64,000 nucleotides of DNA, taken from assembly GCA_025055115.1 (NCBI GenBank), contig JANWYJ010000013.1, positions 62,001-126,000 on the forward strand. The letters run 5' to 3'. Within the stretch, counting starts at the first letter, position 1; each line of letters starts with the position of its first letter. The notes under the pieces were generated by a model, which ran no database searches, was not told where the DNA came from, and saw only the letters and a program-made list of their open reading frames with translations. Below are positions 52,308 through 61,395 of the stretch, in pieces. The translations under genes and the position numbers were made by a program. This DNA comes from Gemmata sp. Its GTDB lineage: Bacteria; Planctomycetota; Planctomycetia; Gemmatales; Gemmataceae.

Positions 52308-54245
52308 TTATTTCTTTGGCTCGGCACGCAACAGCCGTAAGCGTTCTACCGTTTTGTCAACGGGAACGGCCCCCACAAACCCAAAAAGCATCTCATCGGT
52401 CGTCTCTTCACCAAAGGTGACAGTCTTGGGTGGGTTGCGGGGATTGTTCGGGTTCTTCGCGGAGTTGTCGAAAACCGCTTCGATGTCGAAGCGTGTGCCC
52501 GCTTTGGCCAGAATCGGCTTCTCCAGCCAGTACGACTCCTGCCAGTTGTAATCCCACTGAGCAATTTCCAGCAGCAGTACGGTAGGCTCGCCCGGTGGGG
52601 TCATACTGATCTTCACACTTTTGCCCAACAGATGCATATGCGGCATCACGCTGTAGATCATGGCATCGTGGGAAAGCCAACCACTGCCCTTCTCCACATG
52701 ATCGGCCTTTCCTGCGGGAATGAAGGAAAAGGGAGTCATCCCCGTGATGACGAGGGTATTCCAGGCTTTCTCGACCGGCTTTGGGGCGAAGTATAGGCCG
52801 ATGCGCGTCCGGTCGGTCTCCGGTTTGCCGGTACGGTGATAATGAACTTGCAGAATCACATCAGCCTCTTTGGGTAAGAGAATCCCCGAACCTTCCGGGA
52901 ATTGCGTGGGTAATTGCCCGGGGGCCCAACCGCCCAGAGAGCCAACAGGCGGAATTCCAGGTCGCGGCGCATCGGCGGGTGACGGCAAAAAGCCGATACC
53001 CATAGCGACCGAATATCCCGGTCCACGATCTTGTTCGTCGGGTGATTTTTTCCGCTCTCGTTCCTTCTGTTCCAACTTGCGACCTTTCCCGGTGGCATCG
53101 AAATAGTTGAGCGTGTGGTGAACGACGGCGGCATTGCCCGGCTTGACTTCGTAAGCCACAACGTATTTGTCTTCCGTCAGACCGGTGGGCAGCACGAAGC
53201 AACGGAACTCGTCTTTGCCCGCAGGGCCGATGTGAAAATCTTCGGGAACGGTCAAAACCAGGTCAGGTTCCCCCAAACGCCAGCCATCGGGAATTTTAAG
53301 CGGCGGCGGAGCATCCTGGGGATCACCTTCTGGACAGCCATTTTTTTCCCATCTGGCTAGCAGGTCGATCTCCTGCTGCGTCAGAGAGCGTGCATTAGCG
53401 AATTTCACGCCGGCGGTGGGCTTCCACGGTGGCATTTGTCGGGTTTGTGTGAAGTTCACAATGTCGGTAGCCCAGTTGACCGCGTGCTTGTAGGTCATCA
53501 GAGAAAAGGGGCCAACGTCACCAGGACGGTGACAAGTCTGACAGTGCTTCTGGAGAATCGGCAGTACGTCGCGGTAGTAAGTCACATCCTTGGAGATTAC
53601 TTTCCGCTCACGAAGGTCAATCGGGCAACCAACAGCCCGGGTCACTGGCTTGGCAACGTCTTGGCGACGGATGAGAGCTTCAATCGCGTTGGTGAGATCA
53701 TGCTCTGTCACTTGGGGGTTCTTCTTGAGGCGCGCCGAATAGGCATTGTCAATGCGGCCCCGATAGCGCAGGACGCGGTTGTGGTCGAGCACAAACGCTT
53801 CGGGCGTGGTTGTGGCACGAAACGCTTGGACGGAAGTGAGCTGATCGTCCACCCAAACTGGGAAGCTGAAGCGAAACTCACTAGCGCGCTTCGCGACCTT
53901 CGCGGCGTTGTCGGTCGTGGGTACGATACCCAGAAAAGTCACGCCCTTCTCACGATATGTTTTGTGCAGTTCATTGAGGATGCTGGTGTAGCTGTTGGAA
54001 ACCGGGCAATCGAATGAGAGAAAGACTACCACCGTCGCCACCGACCCGGCATGGTCTTTCAGCGACGAAGAAACACCCTGAATGTCCGTCCATGTGAAAT
54101 TGTCGATTTCTTTGTTGAGTCGATCCGTACTCGGTTCCGCGTCCGCAGCATGGCTGGAATTGGCTTGTCCTAGGAGCAACCCACCACTCACTACCACCAG
54201 GCTGCACACAATCCCGATACGAACTCGAGGGGCCAACCGCGTCAT
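52308..54245 (-). CDS. Redoxin / haem-c / copper-monooxygenase-like fusion
   Basis: A 645-residue exported protein from ATG 54245 (GGGAGG six bases upstream) with a signal peptide. Domain 1 (about 45-195) is a thioredoxin-like redoxin with CPVS (Cys 80, second Cys replaced). Domain 2 has a haem-c site CQTCH at 235-239 with RQMPPWKPTAGVKFANARSLTQQEIDLLARWEKNGCPEGD. Domain 3 (about 320-end) resembles copper type II ascorbate-dependent monooxygenases: VVHHTLNYF and YSVMPHMHLLGKSVKISM. This arrangement is common in planctomycetes and uncharacterised; it probably oxidises a substrate in the periplasm. Confidence 0.85.
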   Translation of the reverse strand: MTRLAPRVRIGIVCSLVVVSGGLLLGQANSSHAADAEPSTDRLNKEIDNFTWTDIQGVSSSLKDHAGSVATVVVFLSFDCPVSNSYTSILNELHKTYREKGVTFLGIVPTTDNAAKVAKRASEFRFSFPVWVDDQLTSVQAFRATTTPEAFVLDHNRVLRYRGRIDNAYSARLKKNPQVTEHDLTNAIEALIRRQDVAKPVTRAVGCPIDLRERKVISKDVTYYRDVLPILQKHCQTCHRPGDVGPFSLMTYKHAVNWATDIVNFTQTRQMPPWKPTAGVKFANARSLTQQEIDLLARWEKNGCPEGDPQDAPPPLKIPDGWRLGEPDLVLTVPEDFHIGPAGKDEFRCFVLPTGLTEDKYVVAYEVKPGNAAVVHHTLNYFDATGKGRKLEQKERERKKSPDEQDRGPGYSVAMGIGFLPSPADAPRPGIPPVGSLGGWAPGQLPTQFPEGSGILLPKEADVILQVHYHRTGKPETDRTRIGLYFAPKPVEKAWNTLVITGMTPFSFIPAGKADHVEKGSGWLSHDAMIYSVMPHMHLLGKSVKISMTPPGEPTVLLLEIAQWDYNWQESYWLEKPILAKAGTRFDIEAVFDNSAKNPNNPRNPPKTVTFGEETTDEMLFGFVGAVPVDKTVERLRLLRAEPKK

Positions 54246-54430
54246 GCACACCTCCCAACGGCGACACAATCTCCCGAAAATCCCCTGCTCTATGATACAA
54301 CGCATAGAGACATTGAGTTTCAACTTCACGCAACTCTCATACCAAAACCCGCCGGCAGCGCAGCCCGCGGTACACCCGGCAAGGTGTCCTAGTCCGCGGA
54401 GAATTCCACGTAGCATTGACTCACTGGCGA

Positions 54431-54494
54431 GGCCGTGATGTCATCACCGCCTCGTTCAGCATCGAATGAATAGTGGCACTTGAATAGTGGCACT
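54431..54494. repeat. Palindrome and 14-bp tandem duplication after a gene end
   Basis: GGC-C-GTGATG-T-CATCAC-C-GCC (54431-54451) is a near-perfect palindrome. TGAATAGTGGCACT occurs at 54467-54480 and directly again at 54481-54494, just beyond the stop of the minus-strand protease gene. Confidence 0.9.
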
Positions 54495-54501
54495 CGGAAC
54501 G

Positions 54502-55356
54502 TCAGAACCCAGGGCGGGGCGTGACTTGTAACTTCATTTCTCGACCATTGCGTTGCACAACCAGTGTCACTGGTTGGCCGGGCTTAGCGAAACTGGTGGC
54601 CAGAACAGTATCACTCACGGAATCGGTCCAGCGGCCATCAAGGGTGAGCAAACGATCGCCGACTTTCAGCCCACCGGCTTCCGCAGGGCTTTCGGGCATC
54701 ACTTCGGTGACGATAACACCATCTTTCGTATCGTCTTGGGGTTTATCGACCCAGAAACCCCACAGTCCCGCGGGAGCCAGAATGGTCGGTTCGATCTTGG
54801 CCCCTTTCATGCTGCCCATCATCTTTTTCATCATCAACTGCATGGTATCCCCCGGCACTACTCCGTTGGGAACCAGCGTCATTTCCTTTTTCTCGTAGTC
54901 GATAGTCATTTTGTAACGGGCGAAGAATGGGTAGCCGATAAGGCCATCCAAGCGGCCAACAACCTTCGACAGAGCTTCCACGGTGGGATGGTCGATGACC
55001 ATAGTGGGCATGCCCTCCACGGTGATAGCGCCGACTTGGAACTTCTGGATGGTTTTGGAGGCGACGCCGATACCAAACAGGCTAGCGCCTTTGTCGTTTT
55101 GGCCCACCAAGCCTGTTTCCTTCGCCGTACGGTTATTCACCAAATTCATTGGTGCACCCGTATCAAAAATGACACGATACGGGCCTTTGTCGTTGATCTT
55201 CACTTGCAAGGCCATGTGCCGGGATTTCAGCAACTCGAAGGGTATGACGATCGGCTTGTCGTCCCCTTTGGCGCGCGGCTCATCGTGCGCGTGCGTCGGA
55301 AGTAATCCGGCCAACACAGCCGTAGTGAACAACGCAAGCAGAATCTGTGGTCGCAT
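54502..55356 (-). CDS. Exported aspartyl protease-like protein with PDZ domain
   Basis: A 284-residue protein with a signal peptide. A single retropepsin-like domain has the DTGA motif (Asp 65) in YRVIFDTGAPMNLVN and a second strand DGLIGYPFFARYKMTIDY. A PDZ domain follows from about residue 205 (VIVTEVMPESPAEAGGLKVGDRLLTLDG). Single-domain proteases of this type act as dimers. A paralogue lies just upstream (stop and start three bases apart), so the two may be co-translated and could pair. Confidence 0.85.
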   Translation of the reverse strand: MRPQILLALFTTAVLAGLLPTHAHDEPRAKGDDKPIVIPFELLKSRHMALQVKINDKGPYRVIFDTGAPMNLVNNRTAKETGLVGQNDKGASLFGIGVASKTIQKFQVGAITVEGMPTMVIDHPTVEALSKVVGRLDGLIGYPFFARYKMTIDYEKKEMTLVPNGVVPGDTMQLMMKKMMGSMKGAKIEPTILAPAGLWGFWVDKPQDDTKDGVIVTEVMPESPAEAGGLKVGDRLLTLDGRWTDSVSDTVLATSFAKPGQPVTLVVQRNGREMKLQVTPRPGF

Positions 55357-55359
55357 TCG

Positions 55360-56193
55360 TCATAACCCCTTTCCCAATTCGACAACAATTTCCTGTTCTT
55401 GGCCGTTGCGGATGATGGTGAAGCGCCATTTCGATCCCACCGTGGCTTTGGCCAGGGCTTTGTGCAGATCGCGGGCCGATGCAATGGTGTCGGTTTTTAG
55501 GGCTTTGATGATGTCGCCGGATTGCAGCCCAGCTTGGGCCGCAGGGCTTCCGGGAATTACCCGCGTGATCCGGACTTCGCCTTCTTTTTCTTCGTATTCG
55601 ATGCCCGCAAACCCACGGGCTTGCGTGGCATAGTTCGGTTTCTCAAAGAGAGCTTTCGCTAAATTGACAATCGGCCCCAGCGTTTGAATCGCAGACGCAC
55701 CATCGCCGCCTAAGGGGACAAGAGGGGGAGGTTCAAAGGCCAACGGCTCAAAGACGAGTTTGTCGCGGCTTAGGTCATACTGAATCCGGTAGCGAGCCAG
55801 TAGCTCATAGCCAATCACACCGTGGAGTTCGACACCGGCAATGGGCATGCTATTCATGCCCTCGATCTGCGGAATGTCCTCGACCCGCGCGCGAACCTTC
55901 TCGACTTTCAACCCCCCTTCCAGTTGAAAGGACTCGAAGTCGGCCCATTGTTTGTCGTTGGGCTTGGCGTTGGCTTTTTGCGCCACAAACTTCGGAATGA
56001 TGACCGCCGGTGCCCCCGTATCCATGATGAGATTGAAAGGCCCCCGACCATTAATTTTCGCCCGGACCATAATATGATTGGTTCCAATCAAACGATACGG
56101 AACCTCGACCGCCGGGGCTGCGGGTTCTGCAGCTTTCAACGCAAAAGCCATGCCTAGGCCGATCGTCACGGTGACAAGACAATATCGTATCAT
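55360..56193 (-). CDS. Exported aspartyl protease-like protein with PDZ domain (paralogue)
   Basis: A 277-residue paralogue of the next gene: signal peptide, DTGA (Asp 58) in FNLIMDTGAPAVIIP, HGVIGYELLARYRIQYDL, and a PDZ domain from about 200 (VRITRVIPGSPAAQAGLQSGDIIKAL). GGAGAT lies six bases before the ATG. It is the first gene of a two-gene unit. Specificity unknown. Confidence 0.85.
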   Translation of the reverse strand: MIRYCLVTVTIGLGMAFALKAAEPAAPAVEVPYRLIGTNHIMVRAKINGRGPFNLIMDTGAPAVIIPKFVAQKANAKPNDKQWADFESFQLEGGLKVEKVRARVEDIPQIEGMNSMPIAGVELHGVIGYELLARYRIQYDLSRDKLVFEPLAFEPPPLVPLGGDGASAIQTLGPIVNLAKALFEKPNYATQARGFAGIEYEEKEGEVRITRVIPGSPAAQAGLQSGDIIKALKTDTIASARDLHKALAKATVGSKWRFTIIRNGQEQEIVVELGKGL

Positions 56194-56310
56194 GATTGAT
56201 CTCCACCCGATGTTGCTAGAATTGTAGCAAGCCCAACGCAGAAATGGGCTGGCGAAGGTGCTACAATTTCTTCGAGCTTTGCCAAAACTTCCCGCCTGAG
56301 ATCATTCCCA

Positions 56311-57813
56311 ATGGCCTCCGATTCTGTGGTTGGTTTTTTGGACCGCGCTCAAGCGAGCCGCGTTCTCTTCCCCGAACAAGTGGCCCAACTGATCCGCCAA
56401 CCCGACATTCCTCAATCCAACCTCGCCTCGCTCTGCGCCTATCTGCTTGAACGCGGTGTTCTAACTCAGTATCAGGCCGATGCTTTGCGGGAAGGTCGTG
56501 GGCACGACCTGAACTTGGCCGGCTATCCGCTGGTGGATGTTATCGGGCCGTGTCGTGGGGGACTGGCTTTTCGCACGCTACATCCCTCACTGAAAACGCC
56601 ACTGGTTCTGCGTCGTTTCGAGCCAGACGCTTTTGCTCCGACCGACGACGTGCAGGCGGTCATTCACCGGGCACGCACTGTCGGGTCGATCATCCATCCG
56701 AACCTGATGCCCATTCTGGATGCGGGAATTGTCGATGGTACCGCCTATGTGGTACTCGAACAACCCGCGGACAGTGCCGACCTCGCCACTCTCTTCAGCG
56801 AGGTCGGTGGGGCGATGCCGGGATTTCTCGCCGCGGAATACGGAGCGGCCATCGCCTCCGCCTTACAAACTCTGCACGACAACGGCGGTTGGCATGGCGA
56901 AGTCCGTCCGGGTTTGATGATCGTTCACCCCGTGGTGGTGAAGCCGCGTGAGGATGGAACGCCGCGGCGACGACCGGCCCCTCATGCGGTCGTCAAGTTG
57001 GCCGAAAGCGGGTTGATCCCCATCACGCCGCCAGCCGCGGTTGCACTGCCCGATCTGGACATTCTGGCATTCCTTCCGCCCGAGCGCATCGACACGAGCA
57101 CTATCGACGCTCACGGCGACATTTACGGATTGGGAGCTTCTCTCTATCTGCTCTTAGCTGGTCGTCCCCCGTTCTCAGGTGCTTCGAAAACAGAACTACT
57201 CCACCAGATTCGTACCGCAGAACCTGTGTCACTTGCGGTTTTGCGGCCTGATATACCGCCGGAATTAGCGGCGCTGGTCATGCGGATGATGGCCAGAAAC
57301 CCCCACGATCGCCCAGCCTCTGCATCGGAAGTGAGCCGCAGTCTGTTGACGTTTTGTCGTCCTGGTTTTCAACTGCCCGAAGCACTCCCACGCGCGGCTC
57401 TGATACCCGAAGCCATGGCGCTTTCCTCCGTTCATGCCCCCACGGCTGTTCCCGTGGCGTCGGCGGCGTACATCCCCCATGCCGTACCGGTGGCGGCCCC
57501 TGCGCCGGAGGGGTGGGGGGTCACCGAAAATGCCTTCGCCGCCGCCCAAGAAGCTGTCCACAGCGACGCTTCACCACGCCGACGCCGCGAACTGACCACC
57601 CAGGACAAGAACCGCTCGATACTCTGGATTCTGGTAGGGTTGGGTTTGCATCTGAGTGCTATCGGATTGTTGGTGGCCTGGTTTTTCGGCCTTTTCAACA
57701 GCACCCCCCAACCGGTTCCGCCACCAGAACGCTTCGAGCAAAAGAGCGACTCGCCACCATTACCCAAACGCGACAAAAATAAAACGAAAAAGACGACCGA
57801 CGGAAACTTCTGA
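56311..57813 (+). CDS. Membrane-anchored pseudokinase (Hanks-type fold)
   Basis: A 500-residue protein. An N-terminal region (1-75) precedes a kinase-like fold whose key residues are missing: the glycine loop reads GPCRGG, the VAIK lysine position reads LVLRRF, the catalytic loop HRD reads HGEVRPG and DFG reads AESG. The APE-like PPERID and GDIYGLGASLYLLLAGRPPF of the C-lobe are kept. After a proline/alanine-rich linker comes one helix (ILWILVGLGLHLSAIGLLVAWFFGL). It is probably a scaffold. The stop overlaps the next ATG by one base. Confidence 0.82.
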   Translation: MASDSVVGFLDRAQASRVLFPEQVAQLIRQPDIPQSNLASLCAYLLERGVLTQYQADALREGRGHDLNLAGYPLVDVIGPCRGGLAFRTLHPSLKTPLVLRRFEPDAFAPTDDVQAVIHRARTVGSIIHPNLMPILDAGIVDGTAYVVLEQPADSADLATLFSEVGGAMPGFLAAEYGAAIASALQTLHDNGGWHGEVRPGLMIVHPVVVKPREDGTPRRRPAPHAVVKLAESGLIPITPPAAVALPDLDILAFLPPERIDTSTIDAHGDIYGLGASLYLLLAGRPPFSGASKTELLHQIRTAEPVSLAVLRPDIPPELAALVMRMMARNPHDRPASASEVSRSLLTFCRPGFQLPEALPRAALIPEAMALSSVHAPTAVPVASAAYIPHAVPVAAPAPEGWGVTENAFAAAQEAVHSDASPRRRRELTTQDKNRSILWILVGLGLHLSAIGLLVAWFFGLFNSTPQPVPPPERFEQKSDSPPLPKRDKNKTKKTTDGNF

Positions 57814-58619
57814 TGCTGCTTGCGATTTCACAAGCCACAACCCTTTCGGCCTCTTTTGCCGACGATGTGGAGAACTACCCCGCCGGCGGCTGTACGGCGA
57901 TGGAACTGTGGCTCACCAAGCTGGAAAAGCACCTCAACGATGTCTCGGTTGAAAACACCCGCAAAGCTTTGGCCGATCGGGGTATTCAGTTGGTCGCCGC
58001 CTCGTATCAGGGCGGCTTGCTCCTTTCCCAAGGGGAGCAACGCCATGCTCATTTCGATCATTTCAAACGCCGGTTAGATTTGTGCCAAAGCTTCCAAATT
58101 CCTGTGCTCATCGTGGTGGCGGATTTCGCCACTCAGCCAGATGCCACAGCCCTCAGCCGCGCGGTTATGTCTTTGGCGCAAGCCGCGCAGTGGGCCGCTG
58201 CCTTTGGTGTGAAATTGGCTCTCGAATTTCGCGGCACAGACTCTTTTTGTTCCTCACTCGACACAGCCATCCACTTGATTGAACAATGCCGTGAACCGAA
58301 TGTGGGTATCTGTCTCGACATGTTCCACTTCTACAAAGGGCCGAGTAAACACGAAGACCTCGACCGGCTGACCGCCACGAATCTCTTTCATGTTCAAGTG
58401 TCGGATGTCGCAGGGGTTCCCCGCGAACTGATGACCGACTCCGACCGCGTTCTGCCTGGGGATGGTGACTTTCACTTCGAACAACTGATCCGCCGTTTGA
58501 AGAACATCGACTACCGCGGCGCGATTTCGTTGGAAGTTCTCAACCCCGTGCTATGGCAGATGAAACCCACACAAGTGATCGAATTGGGCATGGCCGCCTT
58601 GCAGCGGCTTTTCCGCTGA
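57813..58619 (+). CDS. Sugar phosphate isomerase/epimerase
   Basis: A 268-residue TIM-barrel protein of the xylose-isomerase-like family: YPAGGCTAMELWLTKLEKHL, KLALEFRGTDSFCSSLDTAIHLIEQ, VGICLDMFHFYKGPSKHEDL, NLFHVQVSDVAGVPREL and GDGDFHFEQLIRRLKNIDYRGAISLEVLNP mark the metal and substrate positions. Distinct from the isomerase at 14.8 kb. Coupled by a one-base overlap to the pseudokinase gene. Confidence 0.85.
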   Translation: MLLAISQATTLSASFADDVENYPAGGCTAMELWLTKLEKHLNDVSVENTRKALADRGIQLVAASYQGGLLLSQGEQRHAHFDHFKRRLDLCQSFQIPVLIVVADFATQPDATALSRAVMSLAQAAQWAAAFGVKLALEFRGTDSFCSSLDTAIHLIEQCREPNVGICLDMFHFYKGPSKHEDLDRLTATNLFHVQVSDVAGVPRELMTDSDRVLPGDGDFHFEQLIRRLKNIDYRGAISLEVLNPVLWQMKPTQVIELGMAALQRLFR

Positions 58620-58680
58620 ATTTCCATCGTGCTATCGCACTCATCGAGTTTCTGTCATACTGCCTCCTACAATAAAGCTC

Positions 58681-59349
58681 ATGACGCCACCGGCAATCAT
58701 CTGGGATGTCGACGGTACATTGGTCGATACAGCCGAACATCACTTTCGCGCTTGGGAACGCATCGCGGCAGAACGGGGTTATCTGTTCACCCGCAACGAT
58801 TTCGCAGCCACCTTCGGGAAACGCAATCCCGAAATCGTTCGGCAACTGTTCAACCCTCACGCCACCGATGACGAATGCCGCGCCTGGGGCGAACAGAAGG
58901 AGAAGTATTATCGCGATGCCATCCGAAACAGCGGTGTGGCATTGCTGCCCGGTGTAGCACGCCTGCTAGAGACCCTGGCGGAGTGGCACTGGCCCCAAGC
59001 CGTTGGTTCGTCAGCTCCGCGTGAGAACCTCGATTTGGTACTCAGCCTCACCAACACCCGGCCGTTTTTTCAAGCTATCGTCAGTGGCGATGAGGTTCAG
59101 CGGGGAAAACCAGACCCGGAGGTCTTTCTCAAAGCCGCTGATAGGTTGGGTGTATCACCTTCGCATTGTATCGTTATCGAAGATGCACCATCGGGTGTGG
59201 AAGCCGCGAAAGCCGGGGGCATGGCGTGCGTTGCAGTAACCTACGTCGGCCATCACTCAGAGGAAAAACTGCTCGCGGCCGGCGCTGATCTCGTAGTACC
59301 GACACTGGAACAACTCAATCCTGAGCAATTAATTGCGTTAGTCAAATGA
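58681..59349 (+). CDS. HAD-superfamily phosphatase/phosphoglucomutase-like protein
   Basis: A 222-residue HAD hydrolase of the beta-phosphoglucomutase/PGP group. IIWDVDGTLVDTAEHHFRAWE has the nucleophile and acid Asp pair, VGSSAPRENLDLVLS is motif II, Lys in RGKPDPEVFLKAADRLG is motif III and VIEDAPSGVEAAKAGGMACVAV is motif IV. It is cytoplasmic and follows the isomerase by about 60 bases. Substrate unknown, probably a sugar phosphate. Confidence 0.9.
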   Translation: MTPPAIIWDVDGTLVDTAEHHFRAWERIAAERGYLFTRNDFAATFGKRNPEIVRQLFNPHATDDECRAWGEQKEKYYRDAIRNSGVALLPGVARLLETLAEWHWPQAVGSSAPRENLDLVLSLTNTRPFFQAIVSGDEVQRGKPDPEVFLKAADRLGVSPSHCIVIEDAPSGVEAAKAGGMACVAVTYVGHHSEEKLLAAGADLVVPTLEQLNPEQLIALVK

Positions 59350-59469
59350 AATGAGCGAATTTTTTTCAAATTCTGAACAAAAGGCCTCATGTGTATAGAT
59401 GAACACATATCGTGAATATCCAATGCGTGGCGTCGCACGGCTGCTAGCCACTGATGTGTGCTACCCGCT

Positions 59470-59515
59470 GATATGGCCGAGCGTGAATCGTGGATATGGC
59501 CGAGCGTGAATCGTG
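59470..59515. repeat. 23-bp exact tandem duplication
   Basis: GATATGGCCGAGCGTGAATC plus three bases occurs at 59470-59492 and immediately again at 59493-59515. Otherwise the 59350-59772 gap holds only the tRNA promoter region. Confidence 0.95.
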
Positions 59516-59772
59516 ACCTGAATGACCCGGGGTAGGGAGTGAGACTGACCCCGATGAGCGGAGGTAGCACGCGATGGTCAATCGGGATTAGCCTTTTCTC
59601 CTCTGGTCATCAACACAAGTTCTGTTCACTGACACAAGTTTCTCGCGTCACAAGACTTACGGAAAGTCTCGCCTGCCAGCGAGAAGAGTGGTGGCCCATC
59701 CGCAACAGTTCGACGGTGTAACCCTTGCCAGTCCCCCACGAACCGCTAGAATAGGGTGTGAGAAGTAAGATT

Positions 59773-59846
<74 letters not shown>

Positions 59847-60089
59847 CTCAGGCACCTTCTGGCAACCTGAGGCAGCTTCGCCTCCAGACGTTGTGCTTCC
59901 GGTCGTTGTGGCACCATCCTCGACATTTGGCCCAGCCTGCCGATGCGGCTGATCGGCGAAAGCTAATCTTGATCGAAGCCCCTCAGTTGGTAGGTTTGGT
60001 GGTAGGTTCACCAAAAGGGCAGAGTTGTCTCAAAAACAGGCAAAGTTATCCCTGCGCAAGCCGGTTTGGTACGTTTGCTGCCACAGATG

Positions 60090-60139
60090 TCCGCCGGATA
60101 GTCGCGAGGACCATCCGGCGGATGGGGCATGTGATTTTT
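60090..60139 (+). terminator. Hairpin with downstream T-run (possible terminator)
   Basis: TCCGCCGGAT (60090-60099) and ATCCGGCGGA (60113-60122) form a perfect 10-bp stem with a 13-base loop; a six-T run follows at about 60134-60139. It could end the tRNA transcript. The rest of 59847-60376 shows no gene I can support. Confidence 0.5.
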
Positions 60140-60376
60140 TGTACTACTCGCAAGCTCCGATGACGGGAACGACTATGTCCACGACTTCATGCCTGCGCGA
60201 CCAGTTCGTTTGACAATGGACGCAACCGGCTGCAAGGCCCATCAGCCACGGTCATTTGTGCCGCCGCTTCTTCTCGACATCATCAGAAACACTTATCTAG
60301 CAAAGCTTTATGTCAGATGAAGACGGCTGCCGGGCTACAGATCGGAGTTCCCATTGGCACCGATTCCCAGAACCGA

Positions 60377-61084
60377 TTACCAGAAGCGCACACGCCAGTA
60401 ATCGTGTGGCGTGGAATTGCGGCCCAGGTACCAGTGTCCGTCTTCCCATTCCAAGGTCACTTTCCGCCATCCCAAGGGCACCTTCGGGAACGGATAGTAA
60501 GGACCGATGAACGGGAAAGCGTTGTATGGGTAGGCCTGGGGATATGCGACACGGCTGATGTTGTTATGCGGAGCGTAGGTGGGCCAAGCGTAGGGCGGCA
60601 GGTGGGGTGCTTGCAAATCCGGTGCGGCTTGACCGGGAACACCCAAAGGAGCCGGTTCCACGATGGGGTTGGCGGGTTGTATAGGCATCGCCGGGGCGGC
60701 CCCCAAACCTGGTCCGATCGGTTCGAGCGGTCCCAGATTCACGGGCGGCTCTTGGATTTGGACCAGTCCCGAACGGGGTGTGACGATGTTATCGCGAACG
60801 ACCAGTACACCTTTCACACCTTGAACGTCCGCGACAATGCGCGCTTTTTGTGTCGTGTCCTTCGCGGTGCCTGTCAGTGTGACAATCCCATCTTGAGCAA
60901 CGATGGAAATATTGGCTCCTGCCGCGTTGCCAGTAGAACGCAAGCGATAGGCGACATCATCAGCCAGGGTTTGGTTCGGATTAGGCTTCGCAGCGAGGGG
61001 GGGCAGCGGAGAGGGGGGATTGGCGATCACCGAACCGCTCAGACCCGCGGCGACTGTCAGGCTGAAGAAAATACGCAGCTTCAC
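60377..61084 (-). CDS. Exported BON-domain protein
   Basis: A 235-residue protein starting at GTG 61084, chosen because AAGGAGG sits just upstream and a signal peptide (KLRIFFSLTVAAGLSGSVIA) follows. One BON domain (about 35-100: LADDVAYRLRSTGNAAGANISIVAQDGIVTLTGTAKD...GVLVVRDNI) is followed by a proline-rich tail (about 100-200). BON domains bind lipid or peptidoglycan surfaces. It is divergent from the Gfo/Idh/MocA gene. Confidence 0.82.
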   Translation of the reverse strand: MKLRIFFSLTVAAGLSGSVIANPPSPLPPLAAKPNPNQTLADDVAYRLRSTGNAAGANISIVAQDGIVTLTGTAKDTTQKARIVADVQGVKGVLVVRDNIVTPRSGLVQIQEPPVNLGPLEPIGPGLGAAPAMPIQPANPIVEPAPLGVPGQAAPDLQAPHLPPYAWPTYAPHNNISRVAYPQAYPYNAFPFIGPYYPFPKVPLGWRKVTLEWEDGHWYLGRNSTPHDYWRVRFW

Positions 61085-61258
61085 GACGACCTCCTTGTAC
61101 GGTTGAAGTGCGCAGGCACTCAAAACCACAACTATCATGCTCGCGCGGAGCTGAGTCGTCAAAAAATCGCCACGGAATAAGGCCGATCCTGCACGCGAGA
61201 ACCCCCGAAGAACCTGCAGTGTCGAGAGAACCCATCGGATCGATACAGATCGCACCGC

Positions 61259-61276
61259 TTGTGACAATTTTCACAA
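61259..61276. promoter_or_regulatory. CRP/FNR-type palindromic operator candidate
   Basis: TTGTGA (61259-61264) and TCACAA (61271-61276) with a six-base spacer again give TGTGA-N6-TCACA. It lies in the divergent gap (61085-61395) between the BON gene and the Gfo/Idh/MocA gene, 120 bases before the latter. Confidence 0.5.
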
Positions 61277-61395
61277 CAAGTTCACCAAAACGATTGCAGT
61301 TGTGGTCTTTTTTCCCCCCGGAATTCCTTCCCTTGCAAGGCTCTTTGGGATAGCATCGGAGACGATTTTCTGAATCTCCTCCGGAGTGGCGTGAC

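Noticed and set aside
59847-60376. Integrated element next to tRNA-Asp
   Set aside because: No integrase, no repeat of the tRNA 3' end and no coding sequence seen in this stretch.
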